Assembly (NCBI GenBank): GCA_047495785.1
Contig: JBLDXI010000032.1
Coordinates: forward strand, 1,550,001-1,614,000
Length of the DNA stretch: 64,000 nucleotides
Direction of reading: 5' to 3'
Origin: Lepidodermella squamata
Lineage: Eukaryota; Gastrotricha
Below, one piece after another: positions 11,574 through 22,256 of the stretch. The number at the start of each line of letters is the position of its first letter. Position 1 is the first letter of the stretch. The translations under genes were made by a program, and so were the position numbers. The notes below the pieces were generated by a model that saw only the letters and a program-made list of their open reading frames with translations, was not told the origin of the DNA and did no database searches.

Positions 11574-11998
11574 TCAATCATCAATCACTCGTCTGAAATG
11601 ATTTCCTGAATTTTCCCGGTCGATCACTCTGATATCCCAAAAAGACAGCGAACCTTTCTCATTGCTGTCACGCGGTTTGTCAGCGCAAGAGCCGGTAATA
11701 AATGAGCTGGGTGATGTTTCTAAAATTAGTAAGCATGAAACGCGACCAACGTGCTGCGGTGAAGTCATGACACATTTTCCACACCGAAAATCCCATATTT
11801 TGAATGTTCCGTCGTCCGCGCCAGTAGCTACCACTTTCGAGCCGAGACCTGGTAAGGGCTTGACATCCCAAACCCCAAACCCTGCCAACATGCTCTTCGC
11901 GGAATTCCGAGACGAGCTTCCCAACTTGGGTGTCAAAAACCCGAACTGCCGAGTCGAAGCAGGCTCCGACAAGCGCGTCCTTTGTTAGGTGCGCGCGC
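11574..11998 (-). pseudogene. Broken WD40-repeat gene fragment
   Basis: Read on the minus strand, one frame gives a WD40 blade (ACFDSAVRVFDTQVGK, then HVGRVWG). The next blades continue in another frame (ADDGTFKIWDFRCGKC, then GSLSFWDIRV). The switch falls at about 11863-11882, in a G/T-rich run that repeats GGGTTTG, and one extra base there explains it. The fragment starts abruptly next to a perfect 14-bp palindrome (11989-12002) and has no signal for a first exon. It therefore looks like a truncated, frameshifted copy of a WD-repeat gene rather than a working gene. Which WD40 family it came from cannot be told. An assembly error at the run is the alternative explanation for the frameshift, but not for the truncation. 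Confidence 0.6.
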
Positions 11999-12160
11999 AC
12001 CGCCTATTGTTAAAACTTCGGCCGCGGTGGCCGAAGTGCGCGCGTTTGTGAACGAAAATCTAAACTTCGAGCAGCGATTGCGCAACTTCGGAGGCCTGTT
12101 ACGAAACTTCGGAGGCCGAAAACTTCGGACGCCTCTCCGAAGTAGTTTGTGAACGCACTA
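11989..12160. repeat. Palindromic CTTCGGCC-rich element
   Basis: A perfect palindrome of alternating GC (11989-12002) is followed by several copies of AACTTCGGAGGCC-like words in both orientations, including GGCCGCGGTGGCC. The word GTTTGTGAACG occurs near both ends (about 12050 and 12148). This could be a small fold-back element or a remnant of one. There is no visible target-site duplication and no coding potential. Confidence 0.4.
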
Positions 12161-12321
12161 TAATAGTTTTCAGCTAATTCAGAATTCAGAATATTCGCTA
12201 ATAAAAGCGGCAAAATATTGTCTCAAATGATGGTTTTTTAATGGTAAAAGTTCGGAGTTGTCGATTTTCGGACTGTCTGTCCCGACATTAGAATTTGACT
12301 GACTTGATACATCTAACATAA

Positions 12322-14746
12322 TTAGCATTTATTGAATTGCTGACAGGTACCGCGTGAAAGCATCAAATGAAACCAAATTAGGCCGATAAAAGTAACTGAG
12401 TGAACCGTTTGAAAGCTTTGACCGGAATTATCAGCGAGTCCTTCATCCTGAGGCGTCTTCCCATGCGACGGAAGACAAATTTCAGTAATACGCCTCTGTT
12501 GAATGAAAGATTGATGATGAAATCAGGTGGAAAATTAGTATGAAACTCACCGCCGTTTCATGCGTAGGACCACGCAATCCAGCTGCACACGCTAACGCCA
12601 ACCTTGAAATGAATCAAGTTCAAATTGAATTTATTGAAAGCGAAGAATTCGACATACGCTATGTAAGACTGTTCGAATACACCTGAGAACAGTTCCGAGT
12701 AGACTCCCGTGGCGTACACAGGAACATCCTCGCCGCCGTGAGTTTCGGTTCCAAGCGGAACTTGAAAAAATTATCAAATTTAATCACGGACTTTTTCATT
12801 TTTTCGTGAGCATTTCAATGCCCTAATAAGGTAGATATATAAGGTAGATAGGCTTCTAAGAAGACTTCTAATTTTTCAGGTTTAATCTTTCATTCTTACC
12901 TCTGCTCTGCTGCCTGTATCCACGAGCAGTTGCTTCTTCAACAGTGATATTCTGCCGGCTCCCTGAGTAGTCGAACTTGCCATCAGCCCTAACTAATAGG
13001 GCGCCAGGGCCGTTTGCGTACATCAGAGCGGTGTATGTTTTGTTGTCATCCGCCAGATCGACTCCAATACCGAGTATGCTATCTTCATGGCGAAGGTAAC
13101 CTCCAATTGTTAGAGTGTGACTATGATCCGCAGTTACAACGATGATCGTTTCGGATAGGTCGACCATTGATACGACCTTTTCAATCGCTCGATCGAATTC
13201 GATGCCCTCAGTTAGGGCGAAACGGGCGATTCCCCAATGATGGCCATGATCAATGCGACCTCTTAAAACAGCTATCATTGCCGAAATCCTAGAAAATGCA
13301 ATGGATCAAAGCATACCCCTCAACGAACAGGAAAAATCCATTTTCGTTTCGACTCAGAATATTGACTGCTTTTTCAGCCATGTCAACTAGTCTTGGCTGG
13401 TTTGGCCTTGGATATGCGTCTACGAAGTCAAAATGGCCCCAGTTGAACAAACCAAGAACATAGTCGATATTTGCATCGTCCAGAGCTTTCAATTCAGAGA
13501 TTCTAGATACAAATTTTGCGTACTTGCCACCTTTGGATCGGTCTACCAGCCATTCCTGTTTGAAAGAGTTAAAAAGAGGAATGTTATTCGCAAATGAAGA
13601 GGCAAACTTGAATAAGGTTACGTCCATCAGTTCTCGCGCCAGCTATGCCGTTATCGTCGGGATGTTTGATTGAGGTAGGTAAGAACTTTTTTCATGAATA
13701 GAGTTGTCCACGGATAACCAGCTTTTATGGTAAGTATATAAAGCTTACGTAACCTCGTCCACCGGCAAACGCGACTTTGAGGTGGTGAGCGTTTTCTAGG
13801 AATTGAATGGCCAGGTCTTTGCATTGCGGGTGGGTGACGTGAAATCTATGCTAAAATCAAGAGGTTCAGGTTTTTCAGTTCCCAAATAGTCATAGGCACC
13901 TGGGTATAGTTGAGAAACTCGTATCTGCGAAGGGGAGCCGGGATGTTTGCATAGAGAGGTGAAGGTGACGCATGGGTGAGTGTGGTAGTCGTTACAACAC
14001 CAGCGACCTTGCCTTCTCGAACGGCCCAGTGAGCCAATGAATCGACATAACCTTTATTTGTCTCTGAAATATCGAGTTTTGACGCGGAATATTCTATCAT
14101 GGAAAGCTTGGGAAATTATACCGCATGTCAAGTCGCCAGTAGCATCTAGTCCGATGAAACCCTTTCGGGTTTTAACGCCTGACAAATACGCCGTAGCTGT
14201 CCCAGCACTGTCAGCGATTACGCTGTCCAATTCATAAGTCTGGAATGTGAAAGCTGTTGTTAGAAAAATTCTCAAGATTAAACCTCTGACTTTTGAGAAC
14301 CCAGAGAAGGGGAAAGTGTCCCAAATCATGTGATTTTTGTAGAACGGGTCCTTGCTGTAGGCCTCTTTTAATTTCCGCATAGCAGTAACTCCAGATACGC
14401 CCATACCATCACCAACAAAAAGAATCTAGAGAATCTTTACGTAGTTGCGTGTGAGGCTACATAAAAATCCTTACAATATTCTTTGCACGCCGATTAGTGC
14501 TAGAATGGCTGAAGCCCATACTTTTCAACTTATCAATCCGAGCAGCGATTGCGTCTATGCTTTCTTTGTACCAATATTCAGCATTCAGCTTTTCGTCGAG
14601 ACCTGAGTCCAAATCGATACTGAACGGACGGCTTTCAACTGAGAATTGGAGATAAGGCGTATACAATCTGTCGAAATTGTTTTTGGTAAAGTTTTACCTA
14701 AACTGAAGCATAGTGCCAAAATTGTAACCGCCATAGGACTATACAT
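12322..14746 (-). CDS. ALP: Alkaline phosphatase B, GPI-anchored type
   Basis: Second of three tandem copies. Exons: 14746-14698, 14638-14475, 14425-14291, 14239-14122, 14063-13900, 13850-13749, 13685-13608, 13555-13317, 13261-12900, 12760-12658, 12602-12551 and 12495-12322, giving 579 residues. The first eleven exons have exactly the lengths of copies A and C, so the catalytic residues keep the same numbers (Asp77, Ser127, Glu349, Asp354, His358, Asp395, His396, His478), and all are present. All introns are GT-AG. Intron 9 is unusually long (139 nt; 55 and 53 in A and C). At the 3' end the stop codon found in copy C (TAA) is CAA here. The product therefore gains a few residues, and the frame runs through the AATAAA signal before stopping. 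The C-terminal hydrophobic segment is kept, but its tail is longer and contains two cysteines. Confidence 0.92.
12328..12333 (-). terminator. AATAAA poly(A) signal inside the last codons of phosphatase B
   Basis: AATAAA on the minus strand lies within the extended reading frame of phosphatase B, because the ancestral stop has been lost. The new TAA is only a few bases downstream, so normal cleavage 10-30 nt later would still leave a complete frame. Confidence 0.6.
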
Positions 14747-15424
14747 GATCGTTTCAATGAAGGTTCTACATAAATTTCTACTGGCGGCAGTTTAATTGCG
14801 ATGCTCCAGCTGCTAACGAAGTAGTGTTGGGAAAGTTCTGAAGGTGGATTTTGCTCTGAATAAGATACACGTAGAGAATAGAGTTACCAGCAGAGACCAG
14901 CAGAGAACTCCTATTGGAAACTTTTCGTAGAATTTCATTATGGCGGATCTTTTTGAAACTTTTGAACATGTTTACATGTAAAACAAGGGTGTTTTTCCAA
15001 GCGCTATTGCCCCTTATCCCCCATCAAAGAATTCAAATGTTTCCATTTTAATCGATGGGGGTTGGTTTCAACTATAACCTGTTCAAAGGAATCCATACGG
15101 AAATGAACGGTTTTGGCGCCATAGCGGTTTTCCCGAAGGTCTTTATTTCGGGGGTTCAAAAATTGGTGTTTTTGCCTTGATCGGACTATCGCTTTCTTTG
15201 GTGTTTGAACTTCCAATAATTTGAATGTCAAACTAGTGTCAAACTAGTTGGAATCATTGCTAAATAAGATGGCTACGCTTCTGAATAAGGGCTGGGTAAG
15301 TTAGGTATACGCGCTTGAAGTTTAAACCATAAAAAATACATCCGAAAACCGTTCAAAAGTCATAGCAACGATCAATTGATCAATCAGCGTGCACGCCAAA
15401 GTTCAACTTTTTAGTGGTTCCACA

Positions 15425-16265
15425 ATGGAATTTTTCAGCGAGCCATACTTCATTTGACAGGGAGATTTCTTGATTCTTTGCTCAGTCAAAAACATTCACC
15501 GTAAAATTGGGAAATAGAAAATTCAAAATGCAGCTGATAAAAAAAATGGGGCATGCATCATTCTTTTTTCAAATAGATAAAGTTCGCGATGAATTGATCA
15601 CCCTCTTCACCAAGAGCAACAACTCTGCGATTGCTGCCTTGCCTGAATACAAGACGATTCATGGCTTAGTGAACAAAAGAAAATTAGCGACTCCTTATTG
15701 ATTGTGGGGCTTCGGGTACGGTAATTCCTGCAAAATGGCCGATTCGAGCCGAAGGTGCAGTGCCTCGTCGTCTCGTTAGAACCCGGGCTCAACCCTTAGA
15801 ATACGGATCTAGTGAAACCTCGGTGGCGCAAATGGGCAGCTCGCCGCCCATCTCACCATGCCTCACTGTGAATGATTACTGGTTTAACGGCAACTTGAAG
15901 CGTAGGTTTGCAAACGATTATCAAGTCCAAAACTGCTTTGATGGCTGCGGTCAAAAATGAGTGCCGAGCGATGGAAGAGACAAAGGTGAGTACTTGGAAG
16001 GGCTATCAATCAGTTCCGCGATCGCGTAAATGGGGGCTCAATTACAGCGCATCTGCGCTGCGCTGCTGACATAGCTCCAAAAAATAGTCCCTCGTATTTT
16101 TAAATTCGTTCATTAGGTTTGCACTCAACCTAAAAAAATTGCTAATTCTTGAAAAATTATTGAGGAGTAAATTCTGATTAATTCAGCAGCTCTTTTGACT
16201 TCTACTTCATAGCTCTTGATTGTGCGCCAATGATTAGTATGAATAGTGATCACGTCGCCCCTTTT
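15425..16265 (+). repeat. Decayed dispersed repeat, copy 2
   Basis: Diverged second copy of the sequence at 10265-10800, in the same orientation. Here the start region keeps a frame of about 58 codons from the ATG at 15528, followed by a stop and further frame changes. It may derive from a once-coding element. It carries an extra block of roughly 250 bp (about 15850-16100) not found in copy 1. I cannot assign the ancestral protein to a transposon family. Confidence 0.6.
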
Positions 16266-16399
16266 GCCCTATAAGGACAAGTTTTCAAAAACCCATGTAT
16301 GAGCGCAGCCCCGTAGTAATTCATATTTTTGCGATCGGCGTATTTTGTTTCCCGGGCAGCAGAAGTATGGCAGAAGCGTTACCCTTGTTGTCTACTATT

Positions 16400-16640
16400 T
16401 CGCATAAGATGCGAGCAATCTGTAAGTTTTCTTGCATAAAAACGCATATGCGCTCCATTTTTTATGCACGATGAGCAATGTGACAGCGGTTAGCTTGCAT
16501 AATAGTTCAGACTTTCTGCATAAAAACCTGGCTTTCTTGCAGTTGGTGCCCGGTATTCTACAGTAGTATATTCCCCGCCAAAGCAGGCTTTCCTGGCAAA
16601 AACTGAATTGTTGCCCCAAGCCAGAATATATTTCTCGCAC
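16400..16640. repeat. Degenerate short repeats around CTTGCATAAAAA
   Basis: Variants of (C/T)TTGCATAAAAA and CTGCATAAAAACC recur four to five times, separated by 30-60 bp, giving a minus-strand frame with repeated Cys-Lys-Lys words. It appears to be an old, degenerate tandem repeat. There is no sign of a gene. Confidence 0.35.
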
Positions 16641-16947
16641 AGTCAATCACAGTTGCACCCGTTTGGTTTCGATGTCTTTGTCTTCATTGTCTTCAATCTT
16701 CAAGAAAACTACAAAAACTTGATTGAGATAGAAGCAGTGTGTGACGGCGATGCATATACTTTTTGTTCAAATTGCCGCTCAGAATTGAATTTTTAGAATC
16801 CATTTTTTATGGATAATTAGGAATTGTCGGTCAATAAAACGGCAAAATATTTTTCTGAGTTGGCGAATTCTGTACAGTCTGTCCCGACAGTGGTAGTAGC
16901 GCCGAAATAATTAGCATTTTGATTTGATACATCCAAGATCATTAACA

Positions 16948-16953
16948 TTTATT
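16948..16953 (-). terminator. AATAAA poly(A) signal of phosphatase C
   Basis: AATAAA on the minus strand directly after the TAA stop (16959-16957) of phosphatase C. The same motif is conserved in copy B, where it now lies inside the frame. Confidence 0.65.
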
Positions 16954-16956
16954 GAA

Positions 16957-19267
16957 TTAGTGACTGGTAACACGTGAAAGTATCAAATGAAACCAAATTA
17001 GGCCGGTGAAAGTTATTGAGAGAACCGGTGGAAAACTTGGACCAGAATTATTCACGGGTTCTCCAAACCAGGACGTCTTCCCATGTGGTGGAGGACACAT
17101 GTCAGCAATACGCCTCTGTTGAATGAAAGATTGATGATGAAATCAGACAATAATAGTAGTATGAAACTCACCGCCGTTTCTTGCGTAGGACCACGCAGTC
17201 CAGCAGCACATGCTAAAGACCACCTTGAAATGTATCAAGTTGAATTGAATTCATTGAAAGTGAAAAATTCGACATACGCTATGTAAGACTGTTCGAAAAC
17301 ACCTGAGAACAGTTCTGAGTAGACTCCCGTGGCGTACACAGGAACATCCTCGCCGCCGTGAGTTTCGGATTTAAATGGAACTTGAAAAATATCAAATTTG
17401 ATCAGTATAATTTGGCAAATCAACGATGATTACCTCTGCTTTGCTGCAGGTATCGGCGAGCAGTTGTTTCTTCGACAGTGTTATTCTGCCGGCTCCCTGA
17501 GTAGCCGAGCTTGCCATCAGCCCCTACTAATGCGGCACCAGGGCCGTTTGCGTACATCAGAGCGGAGTACGTTTTATTGTCATCCGCCAGGTCCACACCA
17601 ATACCGAGTATGTTATCTTCATGTCGCAGGTAGCCTCCCATTGTCAGAGTGTGACTATGATCCGCAGTTACAACAATGAGTGTCTCGGTTAGATCGACCA
17701 TTGATAATACTTTTTCAATCGCTCGATCGAATTCGATGCCCTCAGTTAGGGCGTAACGAGCGATTCCATCGTGGTGGCCATGGTCGATTCGGCCTCTTAA
17801 TTAAAGTCATTAATCATTGCCAATATCATAGCACATTGAAACAATCAGAACGTACCCTTCAATGAACAGAAAATATCCGTTTTGGTTTCGACTCAGAATA
17901 TTGACTGCCTTTTCAGCCATGTCAACTAGTCTTGGCTGGTTTGGTCCTGGATTGGCGTCTACGAAGGCTAAATGGTCCCAGTTGAACAGACCAAGGGCAT
18001 AGTCGACATTCGCTTCGTCAATTGCTTTCATTTCAGAGATTGTAGATACATATTTTGCGTACTTGCCACCTTTGGATCGGTCTACCAGCCATTCCTGTAT
18101 GAAGCGGCTAACAAGAGGAATTTCGTTCGCAAATGAAGGGACATACTTCAATGAGGTTACGTCCATCAGTTCTCGCGCCAACTTTGCCGTTATCGTCGGG
18201 ATGTGTAACTGAGGTTGGCGTAAACTATTATCAACAGAATGGTCCACGGAATGAGCTTTCACCGTATATCTAATAGCTTACATAACCGCGCCCACCGGCA
18301 AACGCGACCTTGAGGTGGCGAGCATTTTCAAGGAATTGAACGGCCAGGTCTTTGCACTTCGGATGGGTGACGTGAAATTCATGCTAAATTCGAAAGTTTC
18401 AGGCTTCAGCTTTTTCAGTTCCCAAATAGTCATACCTTGGTATAGTTGAGAAACTCGTATTTGCGAAGGGGAGCCGGGATGTTTGCATAGAGAGGTGAAG
18501 GTGACGCATGGGTGAGTGTGGTAGTCGTTACAACACCAGCGACCTTGCCTTCTCGAACGGCCCAGTGAGCCAATGAATCTACATGCCCTTTATTTGTCTC
18601 TGAAATATCGAGTTTTGACGCGGAATATTCTATCATGGAAAGCTTGGGAAATTATACCGCATGTCAAGTCGCCAGTAGCATCTAATCCGATGAAACCCAT
18701 TCGGGTTTTAACGCCTGACAAATACGCCGTAGCAGTTCCAGTACTATCAGCAATTACGCTGTCCAATTCATAGGTCTGGAATGTGAATTGATTAGAAGAA
18801 TTATTAAGGCTACAAATCGAACTTTTGAGAACCCAGAGAAGGGAAAAGCGTCCCAAATCATGTGGTTCTTGTAGAATGGGTCATTGCTGTAAGTCTCTTT
18901 GAATTTCCGCATTGCAGTAACTCCAGAAACACCCATACCATCACCAACAAAAAGGATCTAGGGAATATCCTTCAATTGCGTACAACGCTGACTAGAAATA
19001 TTTACAATATTTCTTGCACGCCGATTTCTGTTTGAATGGCTGAAACCCATCCTTTCCAGCTTGTTAATCCGAGCTGCGATTGCATCTATGCTTTCTTTGT
19101 ACCAATATTCAGCATTCAGCTTTTCGCCGAGAGCTGGGTCAAACTCCATAATGAACGGACGACTTTCAACTGAGAATTGGAGATTAAGCATGCAATATTA
19201 TTTTCGGCACAGTTTTACCTAAGCTGAGGCATAGTGCCAAAATTGTACCCGCCGTAGGACCATACAT
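16957..19267 (-). CDS. ALP: Alkaline phosphatase C, GPI-anchored type
   Basis: Third tandem copy, closest to B. Exons: 19267-19219, 19169-19006, 18957-18823, 18775-18658, 18599-18436, 18383-18282, 18224-18147, 18094-17856, 17795-17434, 17380-17278, 17223-17172 and 17115-16957, giving 574 residues. All eleven introns are GT-AG and 47-60 nt long, at the same positions and phases as in A and B. The metal and catalytic residues are complete at the same numbers as in A. A signal peptide opens the protein, and a hydrophobic C-terminal segment (LSITFTGLIWFHLIL) preceded by small polar residues suggests GPI anchoring. The phosphatase activity and cell-surface location are inferred from the family. 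Copies B and C also share their start region (MY-P) and hence a recent common origin. Confidence 0.93.
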
Positions 19268-20923
19268 GATTGATTCAACGAATGCCCTATAAAAGTTTCT
19301 TATGGGTGACAATTCAATTGCGATGCTAACGAAAATATGCTGGGAGTTTGAAAGGTGTCTTTTTGCTCATGCAGAACACCAGCTAAACTTAGCGACGTGC
19401 ACACAATAGTGGGCCAGAGCTGTTAGGATGTTAAAAACAAGGTGCACCAGCTTTATCCACTGGTTGAAATATTTGCTTGTATTTCCAGCGATTAGGCCGC
19501 TGGAAAGGATCGTTATCATATACAATGTTGGGTTACCTTTTATTCCAGTTCGATGAAGCGTTTCAATTTCACTGCGCAAAAAATAAATGTACGCATGTTC
19601 AACTGAATTTCAATTCTGATTCAGGATGCGCGTCAATTAGTTCTGGGACAACAGCATTTACAAACTATACCCACTTCACTGATACGATATTTTTAAAAGC
19701 TGGGATCAGATAAAAAAAGGAGCGCTATTTAAATCTCCAACAGGGAGATATGATACTCAATACTCAATACGAAATGAGTTATTGAGCTGTTCAATTTTGA
19801 CTCGCATTGTTTCGCCAGGGTTGAGTGTGTTTCAAATTTTGCCTCATTTTATATTGCTTTACGTTAATATTTATTCAAATACACGATTATCAAACATTTT
19901 CGGTGTTGGGTGCGGCTTCAAATATAAACCACGCATTTTGCTCGCCATCATCAGGCCGTCTTTTCTTTTTCAGCCTTCTCTATTTCATAGTTTCATTATT
20001 TTTAGGCATCCGAAACCGTAATCCGCTTGCGCTGAAGTGTTACTGCCATTGGTCAAATGTCAAATATATAATTTAATGTAACAAAAACACAAAAGTTACC
20101 ACGTTTCAGCTTATCTCATGACTTGCCGCAGGCTTAAGCGAATTACTTCACGCCTCTGACCACGGCCAACGGGCAAACATGTGTTAGCTAACATTTAGGC
20201 GGTAAGTCAACTTTGAAAATATAGAGCACTGACCGGCAGCCTTAAATTCGTTCATTTCAACATAATTCTGCTTTGGAATATGTCGTGCTTTAGGATGAAG
20301 CAATACACAGGTAATACCATTCATGCACTTGAGGTAGTAAAGTCTTAATTTTACCGAAATAGTTGTATCGATTCTGGGCCTTTTTCTTCTCGTCAGTCTG
20401 GCCGCAGCTCAGGGGCAAACCGATTGCCGCACGCCCATCATAAGGTGATTACATGATTTGCACTCTTATCCGCAAGTCACAAATATTCTCTAAAATTGAA
20501 CTTTTATTCCCTGCAGCGCTGCCCTCGACAGGTGCTTAGGATCGGTCAATCAGTCCAGGTGCTGGAATTGCCTCACTAGGAGATGTTGGCCAAGGTACGA
20601 TGTGAAAAATTGTGCCGAAGCTGCCGCTTGTTTCGCGTGAGTTAACATTTGACTGTTCATGCTGATGCTGATGCATTTCATTTTCACTCACATAGAGCTA
20701 ACGTCTGGGATTGCTCTCATGGCCAATTTATCGTCAACGATGTTCCTACATGAGCTGCCGAGTTAAGACCATTTAAAATCGATTCAGAGGATCAGACTTT
20801 CTGTGTGGACGACGTGGCTGTGCAAATACTGTAAATGTCTTTGATTCATTCTCGTAGCGAATTTCAGGAATAAAAAAAAACATAAAGAAATTCCATGTCA
20901 GAGCAATACGCGAATCCGAGCAA
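19268..20923. other. Intergenic region, no gene recognised
   Basis: About 1.65 kb between phosphatase C and the terminal-inverted-repeat element. It contains the presumed promoter of phosphatase C. A run of simple words (TACTCAATACTCAATACG) occurs near 19755. Open frames up to 83 codons overlap each other and lack support. Confidence 0.4.
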
Positions 20924-21746
20924 CACAGTAAAAAAAAACTCGGTTTTCACCCAGTTGGAAAAACGGAATTTACCGTGTAGCGTTTACGGAACTCGGTAAA
21001 AACCAGATCACAACCGAGTTTTTGCTAATTTTCGCAGTTACCGACCTAGTACAACCCAGTAAGAACCATGCATCTACGAAATATCGGTTATGAACCTGGT
21101 TTGTACCGACTTTGTACCGACTTTGCCACATTTCTACAGAAAATATTTCCAAGTCCCTATTCCCATTGGATCGCATGATGAATCGTACTACCCCTCGAAA
21201 ATTAGGTAGGGTATGCAGTGGGCAACTTCATACAGCTGGCATACAGTTCGCAAACGCTAATTTGAAAAAATTGGAAAAATTCATGAAAAACTTAAGAGTC
21301 GTTATTAAGGTCATGTGTAGAAGTAGGAGCCGTGGTCTAGTGGTAACGCGCGCGCTGTATGAATCCAAGGTCCCGAGTTCGAGCCTCGCTTGATGACGTA
21401 AGTTAACTTATCATTTAATTTGTTTAATATTCTTTCAAATATTGTTTCTAATCATCGATTATTAAAAATCATCGATAATAATCGAGGGGTCGATACTCTG
21501 TAAATACCGAGATCACAGCTATATCGGTATATACCCATAAAGCTGAATGGGTTATTACCGTGTTTTTCGAAGCTCGGTTAGTTCCAGCCCGGTTTTAACC
21601 GTGTTCGATGGAACCCGGTAAAACTCCTAAACCCCGTAATGACCGAATGTGCACAAGGTTTTTTTCCCTTTTTGATTAACATGTAAACTGGTTATTACTG
21701 GGTAGCTTATTTGGCACGGTAAACACCGAGTTTTTTTTTACTGTGA
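20924..21746. mobile_element. Short terminal-inverted-repeat element (MITE-like) with tRNA-like core
   Basis: The ends are a perfect 21-bp inverted repeat: CACAGT, nine A, then CTCGGT at 20924-20944, mirrored at 21726-21746. The 823-bp body is filled with variants of ACCGAGTTTT, CGGTAAAA and ACCCAGTAA in both orientations and has no transposase. Near its centre is a tRNA-like stretch (see 21326-21397). This fits a non-autonomous DNA transposon, or a composite of one with a tRNA-derived insertion. I could not find a clear target-site duplication in the flanks, so the superfamily stays open. Confidence 0.65.
21326..21397 (+). other. tRNA-like sequence with Pol III A and B boxes (not a functional tRNA)
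   Basis: TGGTCTAGTGGT (21333-21344) matches an A box and GTTCGAGCC (21377-21385) a B box, at tRNA-like spacing. The T arm has four of five pairs and the D arm three of four. The acceptor stem does not pair, and no anticodon stem or U33 can be placed. It is best read as a tRNA pseudogene or the head of a tRNA-derived SINE inside the inverted-repeat element. Confidence 0.55.
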
Positions 21747-22256
21747 ATGGTCTATACTTTCGACCAACTTCGATGATTTTATAGTTTATAGTTTGTGATG
21801 GCGTGCCTCGAGATTTTCTGACATATCTGTCATTTATTACTAGCCTAGTCCAAACACACGATAGGCTTGGTGAAAATTGGAGAATGGCATGACTTATTAG
21901 CTGAAATCCTTCCAGTTCGATGCGAACAAACATGACAGCTTCATCATAACCAGATCTTCTTACAGTCTAACGGGGGCATTATTAGGGTACCTTGCTCATT
22001 ATAGAATAGGCTTGACGATCCTAACCATTAAATTTCCTTGGGTGACATCGGCACTGGCACTGGTGGCAAAAGCAAGAAATAAAGACGCAACAGCATATTT
22101 TTATTGTGCATATTTTAAGCCCTAACGCATTCAAAGCATCAGATCAGTTTTAAATTATTTAGATTTTTAATAAACACTTTGATAACAAAAGTCGATCTCA
22201 TAAACTTCTGCCGGTTCTTCATTCATTTGATTATCAGCAGGACAAACTCACAAGCT
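21747..22256. other. Upstream region of class C receptor 1
   Basis: About 500 bp between the mobile element and the receptor start. It should hold the receptor promoter. I see no clear TATA box and no other gene. Confidence 0.4.

Larger units (their letters stand above)
14747..16956. other. Intergenic region between phosphatases B and C
   Basis: Contains copy 2 of the decayed repeat (15425-16265) and a short zone of imperfect repeats near 16400-16640. The promoter of phosphatase B must lie in the first few hundred bases. I see no intact gene. A minus-strand frame at 15004-15231 has no motif or splice support. Confidence 0.4.

Noticed and set aside
11574-11972. Intact gene starting at the Met of this frame
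   Set aside because: The first third of the frame is out of frame with the WD40 blade encoded by the same DNA; the real homology switches frame.
21326-21397. Functional tRNA gene
   Set aside because: A and B boxes and a partial T arm are present, but the acceptor and anticodon stems do not pair and the base before the anticodon is not U.
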